NCBI GenBank assembly: GCA_023957125.1
Contig: JAMLHL010000001.1
Span: forward strand, 1 to 64,000
Length of the DNA stretch: 64,000 nucleotides
From: Chitinophagaceae bacterium
GTDB lineage: Bacteria; Bacteroidota; Bacteroidia; Chitinophagales; Chitinophagaceae
Direction: 5' to 3'
The notes below the pieces were generated by a model that did not search any database, was not told where the DNA came from, and saw only the letters and a list, made by a program, of their open reading frames with translations. Made by a program: the position numbers and the translations under genes. Below, one piece after another: positions 17,544 to 27,002 of the stretch (its first letter is position 1; each line of letters starts with the position of its first letter).

Positions 17544-19067
17544 CTACTTTTTGCCGCTGACCACCAGGTTGTATCGGATATAAAGCTGAAAAGCCTGGTT
17601 GCGGGCCAGTGCGGAGGATAAGGAATTATTATTAATGTGAAGGTCGGCAAAGGGACTCAGGGCCTGGCTATAACGCACACCCAACATAAAACGGTTGTAA
17701 TAGTAATTGGCATCAAAAAGATAGCGCCATTCAGAGCCGCGTATCATGCCGGATAAAGAGTCGTCTTTTAATTTCAATACTTCCCGATGTAACAGCGTGT
17801 TGTTTGAAGATCGTTGTTCCAGATCGGCAAGTCCGCTGTTGTAGGAGGAAAACTGCAGGCCGCTACCCACATAAAAGTTCTTCACCGGGCTGTAATAAAA
17901 ACTCACCGGCATGTTGAAATAGTACAGTTTCCGCAGATAGATGTTTTCTGTATAGGCGGCGCTACTTAATTGCGTGGCAATTGTTTTCTGGGACAGTAAT
18001 AAAGAAGGCGTTGCCTGCGGCGAATTGAACTGAAACTCACCCAACAGATATACCCGGTTGGTTACGTGCAATTGCAGGTAAGGAGAAGGGATATAATCGG
18101 TGACGATATTTTTTCCCGCCGCAGAATTGTAAGCATAAGATTGCTGGCCGGCAACTACGATGTTCTGATAGGGCGCTATCCCGGCCGCAAACCAGCGATC
18201 CGTGCTTTCACCCCAGAACGAATGATAGGTACGATAGGATTTCGCCAGTTCTCTCTCCTCCTTTCTTTCTTGCTTTTTCATTTCGCGTAGCAGGAGCTTT
18301 CTTTTAGCAGCCACATCCGGTAATGTAGTTGCATAGGCAGGCACAGCTATATTTTCCGGCGTACCCGGTCTCCCCGATTGGATGATATTATGCCCGTCGC
18401 TCAGGTCAGCGTTGCTGATGGGCAGTTTTTGATATTGAGCCGCTACCGGCGAAGCAATAACTTCATCAGGCTGCGAAACGTTTTCAAAATTATACGGAGT
18501 CAAAACGGGCAGTTCTTCAGGCAGGTTAACAACAGATTGAGAAAGTTGCTGCTGATCGTTAATGTCCGGTGCAGAAAATGATTCCTGAGATAAAGGTTCG
18601 ATGTCTGCACCTGCCCTGGTTTTCTGTGAATGAACCTGGTTTTCTTTATTCCGGTCCTTCCTGTTTGCAAGAGAAGAAAATGAATGATCACGATTCTCAT
18701 CAGGGAGTATCTCTTTAGTGCTGTTGGCAAACGGCTGCTTCGTGATTTTTTCAGGAGTTCCTTTTGTTCCGTCGGTAATAACCTGGCGGGCAACAGATAA
18801 TCTCGCTGTGTTTGTACGACTGTTATCAAGAATATTATTTTCTTTCGTTCCCCAATAATTTATTATCCCCCAGGTTCCTCCGAGCAGCGCTAAAAAAACA
18901 ACGCTCATTTTCCACCAGCCATTAAAACCCGGTTTTCTTTTCTGAGCTACCGGCAAAGCGGCATCAAGTTCCGCCTTCATTTTTTGCCACAACATATTCT
19001 TGTCAGGCAACTGCAAACGTTTCAGTTGCTCTGCAATTAATTTTTCGTATGGCAGTTTCCGGTTCAT
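17544..19067 (-). CDS. Membrane-anchored partner of ECF sigma factor with barrel-like C-terminus
   Basis: 507 residues, function not established. The N-terminal 65 residues are cytoplasmic and basic/acidic (KLIAEQLKRLQLPDKNMLWQKM). One transmembrane segment follows (MSVVFLALLGGTWGIINYW), then a long Ser/Gln/Asn-rich stretch, and from about 290 alternating strands ending in YIRYNLVVSGKK, as in Bacteroidota outer-membrane beta-barrel proteins. The ATG shares its A with the sigma-factor stop (TAATG), so the pair is translationally coupled. The place and coupling suggest an anti-sigma or sensor role, but I see no HXXXCXXC zinc motif. A second gene with the same plan follows the sigma factor at 44707. 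Confidence 0.7.
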   Translation of the reverse strand: MNRKLPYEKLIAEQLKRLQLPDKNMLWQKMKAELDAALPVAQKRKPGFNGWWKMSVVFLALLGGTWGIINYWGTKENNILDNSRTNTARLSVARQVITDGTKGTPEKITKQPFANSTKEILPDENRDHSFSSLANRKDRNKENQVHSQKTRAGADIEPLSQESFSAPDINDQQQLSQSVVNLPEELPVLTPYNFENVSQPDEVIASPVAAQYQKLPISNADLSDGHNIIQSGRPGTPENIAVPAYATTLPDVAAKRKLLLREMKKQERKEERELAKSYRTYHSFWGESTDRWFAAGIAPYQNIVVAGQQSYAYNSAAGKNIVTDYIPSPYLQLHVTNRVYLLGEFQFNSPQATPSLLLSQKTIATQLSSAAYTENIYLRKLYYFNMPVSFYYSPVKNFYVGSGLQFSSYNSGLADLEQRSSNNTLLHREVLKLKDDSLSGMIRGSEWRYLFDANYYYNRFMLGVRYSQALSPFADLHINNNSLSSALARNQAFQLYIRYNLVVSGKK

Positions 19068-19612
19068 TATACTGCTTGCAGCGTGGTTAAAAATTTCTGC
19101 ATCATTCGTCTCGCTTCACTTAAGTGCCATTTGCTGGTACCTTCACTGATCCCCATCATTTGCCCTATTTCCCTGTGGGTATAACCTTCCATAATATACA
19201 AATTAAAGACCGCCCGGGATGCCGGAGGCAGTTTTCTCACCAGGCGAAGAATCTCCTGCACGTTCAATTTACTCACCGCCTCACTGTCCACATAGGGCTC
19301 AGCAGCATACTCTATCTCAACCCATTTCCTGTGTTTCGCATTTTGCCGGATATAGTCTATTGCACTATGGATCATAATGCTTCTTATCCAGGTGTACAAC
19401 CCGGCTTTCAGCGGATCAAACCGGTGTATGTTTTTAAATACCTTTAAGAAACCATTGTGCAATACCTCAATAGCATCATCTTCATTATGGGTATAACGCA
19501 TGCAAATGGACATCATGGACGTATAATATTGTTTATACAACCGCCCCTGTGCAGCCCGTTCATTGTTACTACATCCATTAACCAGGTCAATATCTGAAGA
19601 GGTATTACTCAA
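19067..19612 (-). CDS. RNA polymerase ECF sigma factor
   Basis: 181 residues. Region 2 is LYKQYYTSMMSICMRYTHNEDDAIEVLHNGFLKVF, quoted here only in part by its key features: the YxxYY core, the DDAxEVLxxGF helix and the following WIRSIMIHSAID. Region 4 is LPPASRAVFNLYIMEGYTHREIGQMMGISEG, with a helix-turn-helix from about 140. The start is the TTG at 19612, since the next ATG lies inside region 2. A TAnnTTTG -7 box lies 27 bases upstream, fitting. It is read together with its downstream membrane-bound partner and probably controls cell-surface genes. Confidence 0.93.
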   Translation of the reverse strand: MSNTSSDIDLVNGCSNNERAAQGRLYKQYYTSMMSICMRYTHNEDDAIEVLHNGFLKVFKNIHRFDPLKAGLYTWIRSIMIHSAIDYIRQNAKHRKWVEIEYAAEPYVDSEAVSKLNVQEILRLVRKLPPASRAVFNLYIMEGYTHREIGQMMGISEGTSKWHLSEARRMMQKFLTTLQAV

Positions 19613-19638
19613 TTCCGTATCGTTTTTATATCCCGGCT

Positions 19639-19646
19639 CAAAAATA
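19639..19646 (-). promoter_or_regulatory. Putative -7 box for the sigma factor/partner operon
   Basis: On the minus strand TATTTTTG matches TAnnTTTG, giving a start of transcription about 20 bases before the TTG at 19612. The remaining AT-rich sequence to 19880 holds no gene that I can see. Confidence 0.4.
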
Positions 19647-19880
19647 ATGTTTAAGGCCGGGTTCGGATTCGCCTATTAAGATAAAAACATTATTTTTTAT
19701 CCCTGTGCACAGACCTGTTTTTCGAACGATTATAACACTAATTAAACATTTGGTATCTTTTTTATAATATACGGTTTGTGTTATATACGAACCGAACAGC
19801 CCAAAGGTTGGTTGATAAAATTTTATCTGCCGGATGAAAGTAGTCAATCTCAAATCTTAAACTCCAAATCCTGTATCTCC

Positions 19881-22829
19881 CTATTCCTTTACTCCCGCGA
19901 CGGCCTCGTATATGGCATCCTGAATATTAGTTCTGGTGTTGAGCCGGTATAAAGTGGTATTGCTTCCACCTTCCGGATTTACCCGGTTGCTAAGGAAAAT
20001 ATAGGTCAGGTTGTATTTCGGATCTACCCATACGCAGGTGCCGGTAAAGCCCGTATGACCGAAGGTTAACGGTGATGCGTGCCTGCACGGGTAGGGGTCT
20101 TTACTGATGGCGTTGTCTTTCTCCGGCTTATCGAAGCCCAGCCCCCGCCGGCTGATCCTGCTGCTGTAGGCAGTGAATAATTTTATGGTTTCCGGAGAAA
20201 AGAAATAATAACCGTTGAATTTTCCGCCATCCAGTAACATCTGCATCATTACGGCCAGATCATACGCATCACTGAATAATCCGGCATGACCCGCAACCCC
20301 GCCAAATAATGCCGCTCCGGGGTCGTGTACGGTACCACGAAGGAGTTGCCGGCGGAATATCTTTTCGTCTTCCGTAGGAGGAATACGTTGTTCGGAAAAT
20401 CTTTGCAGCGGTAAAAACCCGGTAGTGGTTAATCCCAGTTTTCGATAAAACTCGGTATATACATATTTATTTAACGGCATGCCGGTAATGGCTTCCACGA
20501 TCTTTCCAAGGAAGATAAAGTCGTTATCGCTATATACGTATTTATTGGGCCGCCCCAGCGGACTTTCCAGGATACGTTTGTAGATGGTGTCCTCCCAATT
20601 GGAAAGCATGTACATGGTGTCTGTAACCTGGAGGCCATATGGAGGCGCAGGGTGGTTATTATAAAATCCGGGTAACGGGATCCCGGTGGCAGAGTCAATG
20701 GTTTCTTTGTAAAAAGGAATAAAGGGTACCAATCGGGCCTGGTGCAGCAGGATGTCGTGGATCTTCAGGTCTTCTTTATTGCTTCCCTTCACCCAGGGCA
20801 GATAATCGCCAAGCGTTTTTTGTAACTCCAGTTTTCCCTGGTCGTATAGTTTCATTACCGACAAAGTGGTAGCACAGATCTTCGTCACGGATGCCAGGTC
20901 ATAAATACTCCCGGGATTTACTTTTTCCGTACTGTCGTAGGAGAAATAACCATACGCCTTATTGAATACGATCCTGCCATCCTTTACCGCTATGACGGCC
21001 ATACCCGGAGCAGCATGATGTTGAATAGCTACGGCAGCGAGGGAATCAATGATTTTGAATTTTTCCGTTCGTATATTTAACGGTTCGGGATAGATAACAG
21101 GCGCCGGCAGGCTGCTGAGCCCCGTACCGGAGGGAAAAGCATCGCAAACGGAAACCGGCAGCTTCCCCCTGGTGATGACAGTTCCCTTCAATACCCCCGC
21201 AGCCAGTTCATGAACCAGGTCGTTGTCCTCATAGCAGGCAATCATATTTTTGGCTTCACAGAAATTTTTAATGGCATAAGGATTTCCAAAAACAAAGGTG
21301 ATCGTTTTCTTCAGTTGCTGTACCTGTTGCAGCAATTGTAAAGCGGCGGCGCTGATGCCAAAATTGCCGGCAGGGAAGCGATTGTAGTGATGAATACCGG
21401 TGATCACCACGTCGTAACGGGTTTGGAGCAGGGAAGCGAGGGTGGCAATACGGGAAGCATCCTCCCGGTAGGTAAAATAAAAAGCGTCTGCATTGTAATT
21501 TTCCCGCATCAGCCGGGCAAATTTATTGTCATGGTCAATACCAATCCCCAGGTAAGCTACTTTAGGTTCTTTCTCGCCTTTCTTCAGATTTTTTATCGGT
21601 GAAAGAGGGATGACCGGATCTTCAAGGCGTAAGGCAGTGATGGCATTTTCCGCTATGGACCGGGCTATTTCGTCGCTTCGGGCATTCAGGTCACGAACCA
21701 GGTGGAGGGTATTCACCGGCCGCTGATGGCTCAGTCCGTACTGATATTTGGCATGTAATATTTTTTTCACTTTCTTATCCACCTGTTGCCAGCTCAGTCT
21801 CTTCTTTTTGATGGCTTTTTTTATAGCGGCTATGCTGCCCGGGATATCTTCCGGCAAACAAAGCATATCGTTGCCGGCAATAAGCGATTCCACAGCGGCT
21901 TCTCCATCGGGAAAAGATTTTTTTACACCCTGCATCTCCAGTCCATCGGTGAAGCTGAGCCCATTGTATCCCAATTCTTCCCGGAGCAGTTGGGTTACAT
22001 TCTTATACGACAGCGAAGTAGGACGATTGGCCGTATTGTCAATAGCCGGAATGAACAGGTGGGCGATCATCACACTTCCTACGCCTGCCCTGAACAATTC
22101 ACGAAAGGGGTAGAGTTCGAGCGAATCCAATGCCGCCCTGCTTTTGTTGATCACCGGGAGGTCGAGATGAGAATCTACTGCAACATCGCCGTGACCCGGG
22201 AAATGTTTGGCACAAGCCATTACGCCTTCATCCTGCAACCCTTTGGCGTACATAATGCCGTACTCGGCCACTTTAAATTTATTTTCTCCAAAGGAACGGT
22301 CATTGATCACCGGGTTATTGGGATTATTGTTAATATCTACCACCGGGGCATAATTTACCTGGATCCCCGCCCGCTTGCATTGCTGCCCCACCCATCTTCC
22401 ATATTCGTAGATCAGTTGCGGATCCTGTACGGCGCCCATCATCATTTGCCGGGGCAGCGGGGCCACGCTGTCCATGCGCATCCCTAACCCGTTTTCAGCA
22501 TCAATACATATCAGCAGCGGAGTTTTTGCCAGTGCCTGGAGTTTGTTTACATAAGTTGCCTGTGTCACCGGTCCGCCCTGGAACAGGCAAATGCCGCCGA
22601 TATTATATTGACTGATCGCGTCGGCCACGGCTTCCTCATAGAAAACAACTTTCCGGCCGCTGCCGATCGCGGAGAGGCGAACGATCATCAGTTGCCCCAG
22701 TTTTTCATCCTCACTCAAATGGGAGAACACGCTGTCCACCCAGGCTTGTTCGTGGAGATTGCTGGCCCGCTGTGCTATTACAGATGAGGTGATACAACAA
22801 ACCGCAAGGGCCGTCAGTATTTTCTTCAT
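19881..22829 (-). CDS. GH3 beta-N-acetylhexosaminidase fused to a serine beta-lactamase-fold hydrolase
   Basis: 982 residues, signal peptide to about 20. Residues 30-370 form a GH3 barrel of the NagZ type: KHFPGHGDVAVDSH at 208-221 carries the acid/base His-Asp pair and TDGLEMQ near 294 the nucleophile Asp. About 380-570 is the GH3 C-terminal domain. Residues 590-980 are a class C beta-lactamase/penicillin-binding fold with the nucleophile SxxK at Ser647-Lys650 (SVTK), a YSDND motif and HTGFTG near the end. Both halves act on peptidoglycan-like substrates, so it may remove GlcNAc and act on the peptide during cell-wall recycling. This two-domain layout is known in Bacteroidota. All catalytic motifs appear intact. 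Confidence 0.93.
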   Translation of the reverse strand: MKKILTALAVCCITSSVIAQRASNLHEQAWVDSVFSHLSEDEKLGQLMIVRLSAIGSGRKVVFYEEAVADAISQYNIGGICLFQGGPVTQATYVNKLQALAKTPLLICIDAENGLGMRMDSVAPLPRQMMMGAVQDPQLIYEYGRWVGQQCKRAGIQVNYAPVVDINNNPNNPVINDRSFGENKFKVAEYGIMYAKGLQDEGVMACAKHFPGHGDVAVDSHLDLPVINKSRAALDSLELYPFRELFRAGVGSVMIAHLFIPAIDNTANRPTSLSYKNVTQLLREELGYNGLSFTDGLEMQGVKKSFPDGEAAVESLIAGNDMLCLPEDIPGSIAAIKKAIKKKRLSWQQVDKKVKKILHAKYQYGLSHQRPVNTLHLVRDLNARSDEIARSIAENAITALRLEDPVIPLSPIKNLKKGEKEPKVAYLGIGIDHDNKFARLMRENYNADAFYFTYREDASRIATLASLLQTRYDVVITGIHHYNRFPAGNFGISAAALQLLQQVQQLKKTITFVFGNPYAIKNFCEAKNMIACYEDNDLVHELAAGVLKGTVITRGKLPVSVCDAFPSGTGLSSLPAPVIYPEPLNIRTEKFKIIDSLAAVAIQHHAAPGMAVIAVKDGRIVFNKAYGYFSYDSTEKVNPGSIYDLASVTKICATTLSVMKLYDQGKLELQKTLGDYLPWVKGSNKEDLKIHDILLHQARLVPFIPFYKETIDSATGIPLPGFYNNHPAPPYGLQVTDTMYMLSNWEDTIYKRILESPLGRPNKYVYSDNDFIFLGKIVEAITGMPLNKYVYTEFYRKLGLTTTGFLPLQRFSEQRIPPTEDEKIFRRQLLRGTVHDPGAALFGGVAGHAGLFSDAYDLAVMMQMLLDGGKFNGYYFFSPETIKLFTAYSSRISRRGLGFDKPEKDNAISKDPYPCRHASPLTFGHTGFTGTCVWVDPKYNLTYIFLSNRVNPEGGSNTTLYRLNTRTNIQDAIYEAVAGVKE

Positions 22830-22961
22830 GCGCCGAAAATTATATTATGTATTGATCATATAGCTCGGGCGAATTTATTATCATTAAGGCGTTAATTCAA
22901 ATCAAATTCACCTCACCCTCTTTCATTTTCAAATTTCCCACATTCTCACATTTCCAACCCG

Positions 22962-22969
22962 TATTTTTG
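22962..22969 (+). promoter_or_regulatory. Putative -7 box for mutL
   Basis: TATTTTTG, a match to TAnnTTTG, 19 bases before the TTG start codon. It supports the assigned start because no ATG lies between. Confidence 0.4.
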
Positions 22970-22987
22970 CGGTTAAATTCATAGGTT

Positions 22988-24853
22988 TTGTCTGATAGAA
23001 TTCAATTATTACCCGATAATATAGCCAATCAGATAGCAGCGGGAGAGGTTATTCAACGGCCGGCCAGCGCGGTAAAAGAATTGCTGGAAAATGCAATAGA
23101 TGCCGGGGCTACCGATATAAAGTTGATAGTGGCCGACGCGGGAAAATCATTGGTGCAGGTGACAGACAACGGAAGCGGCATGAGTGAAACCGATGCCCGG
23201 ATGAGTTTTGAGCGGCATGCTACTTCTAAAATAGCCCGGATTGACGATTTGTTCCGGATCCGTACCATGGGTTTCAGGGGCGAGGCGCTGGCTTCTATTG
23301 CGGCTGTGGCCCAGGTAGAATTAAAAAGCAGGAGAGCAGAAGATGAAGCCGGTACTTATATCGAGATAGAAAACAGCCTCGTAACGAAACAGGAACCGAT
23401 CGCGTTCCCGGTGGGGACGAGCATAGCTATGAAAAACGTTTTTTTCAATGTGCCCGCCCGCCGCAATTTTTTAAAAAGCAACGCCGTGGAGATGCGTCAT
23501 ATCGTGGACGAGTTTACCCGGGTTGCAATGTCCTTTCCCGGGATCTCCTTTTCACTTACCGCAAACGGGCAGGAGATCTTCCGGCTGGGGAGCAGTTCCC
23601 TTAAACAACGGATCGTTCATTTACTGGGCAGCAGCTACGCTTCAAAGCTGGTAAACGTGCAGGAACAGACTGATTATCTTAATATTTATGGATTTACGGG
23701 CAAGCCGGATACCGCCAAGAAAACAAGGGGAGACCAGTATTTTTTTGTCAATAACCGGTTTATCCGTAGCGCTTACCTGAACCATGCCGTGATGAACGCT
23801 TACCAGCAGATGATCCCGGCAGACAGTTATCCCATGTACGCGCTGTTCATTGACCTGGATCCCGCGCAAATTGATATCAATGTCCATCCCACCAAGCAGG
23901 AGATCAAATTTGAAGATGAAAAGATCATATATGCCTTTGTACAGGCAGCGATAAAACATGCGCTGGCCCAGTTCAGCATCATGCCAACCCTGGATTTTGA
24001 TCTGGATCCGTCCATCCAGAAACTGGATGCGGTTGAAAAGCCGTTTACGGAAAACCAGAAAATACATACGGCCGCATCCTCGCTCTACAATACCTTCACC
24101 CAAAAGAACCAGGCCCATTTAATAGAAAGTAAAAGCGACCTGAAGCACTGGAAAGATTTTTTCCCTGTAACGGAAAAAGGCAGGGATTCCGGCTCGTCTT
24201 TGGAAACGGAAAAATTGGAATATGAACAAACCGGGCTTATAACGGGATACCGGAAAGACGGTGAATCAAAACTGCGGTTGCTGGAAGATGCGGAGATGCT
24301 GCAGGTGCACGCCGCTTATATTGTTGCCGCCACCAACCAGGACTTTATTTTAGTACATCAGCAGGCAGCCCATGAAAGGATATTGTATGAGCGGTACGCC
24401 GATGCGATAAGAGACAAGCCTGTGGCCATACAACGCAGTTTATTTCCTCTGACCCTGTCGCTCAGTACCCAGGATGCGATTTTATTACAGGAGCTTCTGC
24501 CTGATCTTAAGCTGCTGGGCTACGAGATTGAACTGTTTGGAAAAGACGCATTTATCATACAGGGTACGCCGGGCGATGTGGAGCAGGGCAATGAAAAAAT
24601 GGCTATAGAGCAAATACTGGAACAGTACAAAAATTTCAGTAATGAAGTAAAATTTTCAAAAAGAGAAAAACTCATCCGCAGTATTGCCTGGCAGCATGCT
24701 GTGAAGCCCGGACGTTATCTGACACAAAAGGAAATGAAAGCATTGGTTGCTGACTTGTTTGCCTGCACGCAACCCAATATCACCGCCTCCGGTAATGCCA
24801 CGTATATTGCATTCAAGAAAGATTATATTGAAAGAATGTTTGGAAAAATCTGA
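22988..24853 (+). CDS. mutL: DNA mismatch repair protein MutL
   Basis: 621 residues. It couples MutS mismatch recognition to strand incision. The N-terminal GHKL ATPase has NQIAAGEVIQRP, ELLENAIDAGAT (Mg-binding Asn), TDNGSGM and FRGEALASIAAV in order, then the transducer domain (FVNNRFIR, DINVHPTKQEIKF). A variable linker (about 345-430) leads to the dimerisation domain. I see no DQHAxxERxxYE with the exact endonuclease spacing; the equivalent reads QQAAHERILYERY, and the C-terminal ACTQPN is present. The start is TTG (22988); the protein begins MSDRIQLLPDNIA as MutL does, so no upstream ATG is missing. Confidence 0.96.
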   Translation: MSDRIQLLPDNIANQIAAGEVIQRPASAVKELLENAIDAGATDIKLIVADAGKSLVQVTDNGSGMSETDARMSFERHATSKIARIDDLFRIRTMGFRGEALASIAAVAQVELKSRRAEDEAGTYIEIENSLVTKQEPIAFPVGTSIAMKNVFFNVPARRNFLKSNAVEMRHIVDEFTRVAMSFPGISFSLTANGQEIFRLGSSSLKQRIVHLLGSSYASKLVNVQEQTDYLNIYGFTGKPDTAKKTRGDQYFFVNNRFIRSAYLNHAVMNAYQQMIPADSYPMYALFIDLDPAQIDINVHPTKQEIKFEDEKIIYAFVQAAIKHALAQFSIMPTLDFDLDPSIQKLDAVEKPFTENQKIHTAASSLYNTFTQKNQAHLIESKSDLKHWKDFFPVTEKGRDSGSSLETEKLEYEQTGLITGYRKDGESKLRLLEDAEMLQVHAAYIVAATNQDFILVHQQAAHERILYERYADAIRDKPVAIQRSLFPLTLSLSTQDAILLQELLPDLKLLGYEIELFGKDAFIIQGTPGDVEQGNEKMAIEQILEQYKNFSNEVKFSKREKLIRSIAWQHAVKPGRYLTQKEMKALVADLFACTQPNITASGNATYIAFKKDYIERMFGKI

Positions 24854-24952
24854 AAATGCCGGTGGGGTGAAGTACCGGGCTGCAGGTGTCAGGCATCAGA
24901 CCTGTACCCCGCAAACCGCGTTCCGGGCCTTAACAAACACCTGGCTCCAAAC

Positions 24953-25831
24953 CTATGTTTCCAGTTCTTTACCGCAGTTCCAGCAATATTTAGCCTCTGC
25001 CGGGTGGGATCTGGCCTGGCAGTGAGGACAGGCAGCTTCTTTCATTTTTTTAGAATTGGTCTCCTTTATCATCGTTGCCGAAAAAATACCGGTTGGCACG
25101 GCAATGATGGCATAACCTAAAATCATCATAAAAGAGGCCAGGGATTTTCCCAGCGCGGTGACAGGCGCCACATCGCCATACCCTACCGTAGTGATGGTAA
25201 CAATAGACCAGTAAATACTTTGCGGGATAGAACTGAACCCCGGATTGTATTTGAATTCTATTACATACATCAGGGAGCCGAGGAAAAACGTAAGCACCAG
25301 CACAAAAAATAAAAATATAGTGATCTTCCGGAAACTCCTGATCAGCGAAAAAATCAGGAGACGGCTTTCATCTAAAAATTTGACCATCTTAAATATCCTG
25401 AATATCCGCAGAAACCGGAATGACCGGATCATCATCAACACATGCATTTGCGGGAAAACAAACTCCAGGAAAAAAGGTAAAATAGCCAACAGATCAATAA
25501 TCCCGTAAGAACTGAAGATGAATTGTTTCGGGCTTTTAACACACAATAGGCGCAGAATATATTCAATGCCAAAGACAATCAGAAAGAAATAGTCAAACCA
25601 GGCGAATACATACGCATACTTAAAGGAAACCTCCTGAACACTTTCCAGCAGCAGAAATACAATATTAACCAGGATGACCAGCGACAAAATCACATCAAAC
25701 AACCTGCCCATGGGCGTGTTGCCCTGGAACATGATCACATACAATTTATACTGCCACGAATGCGGATCATCGGGTCTGTTCTGATCCTGAACCACCCCTA
25801 TCTTATCGGGAATAATCCTGAAGATGTTCAT
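24953..25831 (-). CDS. Voltage-gated-type potassium channel with C-terminal zinc ribbon
   Basis: 292 residues from the ATG at 25831 (a TTG nine bases earlier is also open). Six transmembrane segments are recognisable. S4 is Arg/Lys-rich (RSFRFLRIFRIFK), as in a voltage sensor. The pore loop has the K+ filter TTVGYGDV. The C-terminus, after S6, carries a double-Cys pair (CPHCQARSHPAEAKYCWNCG) typical of a small zinc-ribbon. It would conduct potassium across the inner membrane; the ribbon could serve in assembly or regulation but its job is unknown. It is convergent with mutL, separated by about 100 bases. Confidence 0.9.
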   Translation of the reverse strand: MNIFRIIPDKIGVVQDQNRPDDPHSWQYKLYVIMFQGNTPMGRLFDVILSLVILVNIVFLLLESVQEVSFKYAYVFAWFDYFFLIVFGIEYILRLLCVKSPKQFIFSSYGIIDLLAILPFFLEFVFPQMHVLMMIRSFRFLRIFRIFKMVKFLDESRLLIFSLIRSFRKITIFLFFVLVLTFFLGSLMYVIEFKYNPGFSSIPQSIYWSIVTITTVGYGDVAPVTALGKSLASFMMILGYAIIAVPTGIFSATMIKETNSKKMKEAACPHCQARSHPAEAKYCWNCGKELET

Positions 25832-25921
25832 AAGTCCCAAATATAAAAATATCAGGAACGCTATTCAAAAATGTTAAACACTACTTCCGCACCATATAAT
25901 TCGGGATAAAAAAAAGAAAAA

Positions 25922-26287
25922 CTATTGCAACTCCCGCAACACCTGCCTGACAGATTCCAGAATCTCATGGGCCTGATCGCGGTCAAAATCGCCATGTTGT
26001 AACTTTTTTACCCCCAACTTCGAAAGCTCGGTATGTACAGCAGGTTCAATTCCATGATTAGTAAGACAGGCTTTGGCACAGGCCAACGGGCATCCGTCTA
26101 TCACCACAATTTTACGCCCCGACTTAGCAGTCTTTACCAGTTTCTTTACATTACCGCCAACTCCTACGATACACGACATCTCTGCATCTCCTGCCCGGTC
26201 TGCAGAAACCGCAATATAATTAGCCATCTGGGCGGCGCTGGAGCAGCCCGAACAAGAATAAATCAAAGGTTTTGATCTTAAATCCAT
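25922..26287 (-). CDS. DGC-domain putative zinc-binding protein
   Basis: 121 residues. The family (DGC, named for a conserved Asp-Gly-Cys) has conserved cysteines thought to bind metal. Here they are in SCSGCSS near residue 13 and in the segment IDGCPLACAKAC near residue 65. Function in the cell is not established. It is divergent from queD, with a 165-base gap that shows only inverted short sequences and no clear promoter. It is often found with anaerobic or nitrogen-oxide genes in other bacteria, and an FNR-like regulator is 700 bases away, but a link is only suggestive. Confidence 0.82.
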   Translation of the reverse strand: MDLRSKPLIYSCSGCSSAAQMANYIAVSADRAGDAEMSCIVGVGGNVKKLVKTAKSGRKIVVIDGCPLACAKACLTNHGIEPAVHTELSKLGVKKLQHGDFDRDQAHEILESVRQVLRELQ

Positions 26288-26452
26288 ATCGTTATTTCTT
26301 TCAGGGTGTAAAAACGGTAAAATTAAAACCCTATACCAGGTCTGTCCTGCCGGACAGCCTCAAAAGGCCTGATTCCTGCGTTTTCGCATATCAGGATGTT
26401 CTGCCGCATACTATCTTGCACTTCCTATTTCTGATCAAAGGATACAACCCCT

Positions 26453-26809
26453 ATGTTGATATTTAAGGAATTCACGTTTGACGCCGCTCACTTTCTGCCC
26501 GGGCTGCCGGCGACCCACAAATGCGCCTCCCTCCACGGCCATACCTATGTTCTGAGAATTTATGTGAAGGGTACACCCGGTCAACAATCCGGTTGGATCC
26601 TTGATTTTAATGAGCTTAAAGAAAAAGTGAAACCTGTCCTGGAACAATTGGATCATAAGTGCCTCAATACGGTGCCGGGACTGGGAAACCCAACCTGCGA
26701 ACTGACAGCCGTCTGGATATGGGATCAATTAAAGCCTCAATTGCCCTGTCTTACACGTGTAGAGCTTCGTGAAACGCCCACCAGCGGCGTGGTGTATGAA
26801 GGCATATAA
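26453..26809 (+). CDS. queD: 6-carboxy-tetrahydropterin synthase family protein
   Basis: 118 residues, the usual length. The zinc-binding histidines are His13 (FDAAHFLP), His28 and His30 (LHGHTY), the catalytic Cys is Cys24 (HKCASLHGH), and the C-terminal RVELRETPTSG contains the substrate-binding Glu. The enzyme converts 7,8-dihydroneopterin triphosphate to carboxy-tetrahydropterin in queuosine synthesis. No other que gene is nearby. The sister family 6-pyruvoyl-tetrahydropterin synthase has the same fold; the Cys in CxxxHGH favours QueD. The start is the ATG directly before the beta-strand IFKEFTFDAAH. Confidence 0.9.
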   Translation: MLIFKEFTFDAAHFLPGLPATHKCASLHGHTYVLRIYVKGTPGQQSGWILDFNELKEKVKPVLEQLDHKCLNTVPGLGNPTCELTAVWIWDQLKPQLPCLTRVELRETPTSGVVYEGI

Positions 26810-27002
26810 GGATGGAACGGCAGATGGGAGAGCGATCTTCTCCCCAGGGGCTTCCTGTCACCTGAAAAACATGACGAAGATCATCCTGCCCGGTTGCCGG
26901 GATCAGTCTTTTATGTTGTTCCAGATGGAAACTTTGGCTAAAAAGAAGGAAACAGCTTAGTAATAGCGGCTTTTTCGCTATCTTTCATTTATATATTCAT
27001 GT

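Noticed and set aside
21786..22487. 233-codon open frame on the plus strand
   Set aside because: Antisense to the GH3 catalytic domain, which has all its motifs.
24868..24945. Further copy of the palindromic repeat between mutL and the channel
   Set aside because: Shares only short pieces (GTACCG, TCAGACC) with the 8750 units; arms do not align along their length.
26769..26960. 63-codon open frame overlapping the end of queD
   Set aside because: Out of frame with queD, overlaps its last 41 bases, no recognisable protein features.
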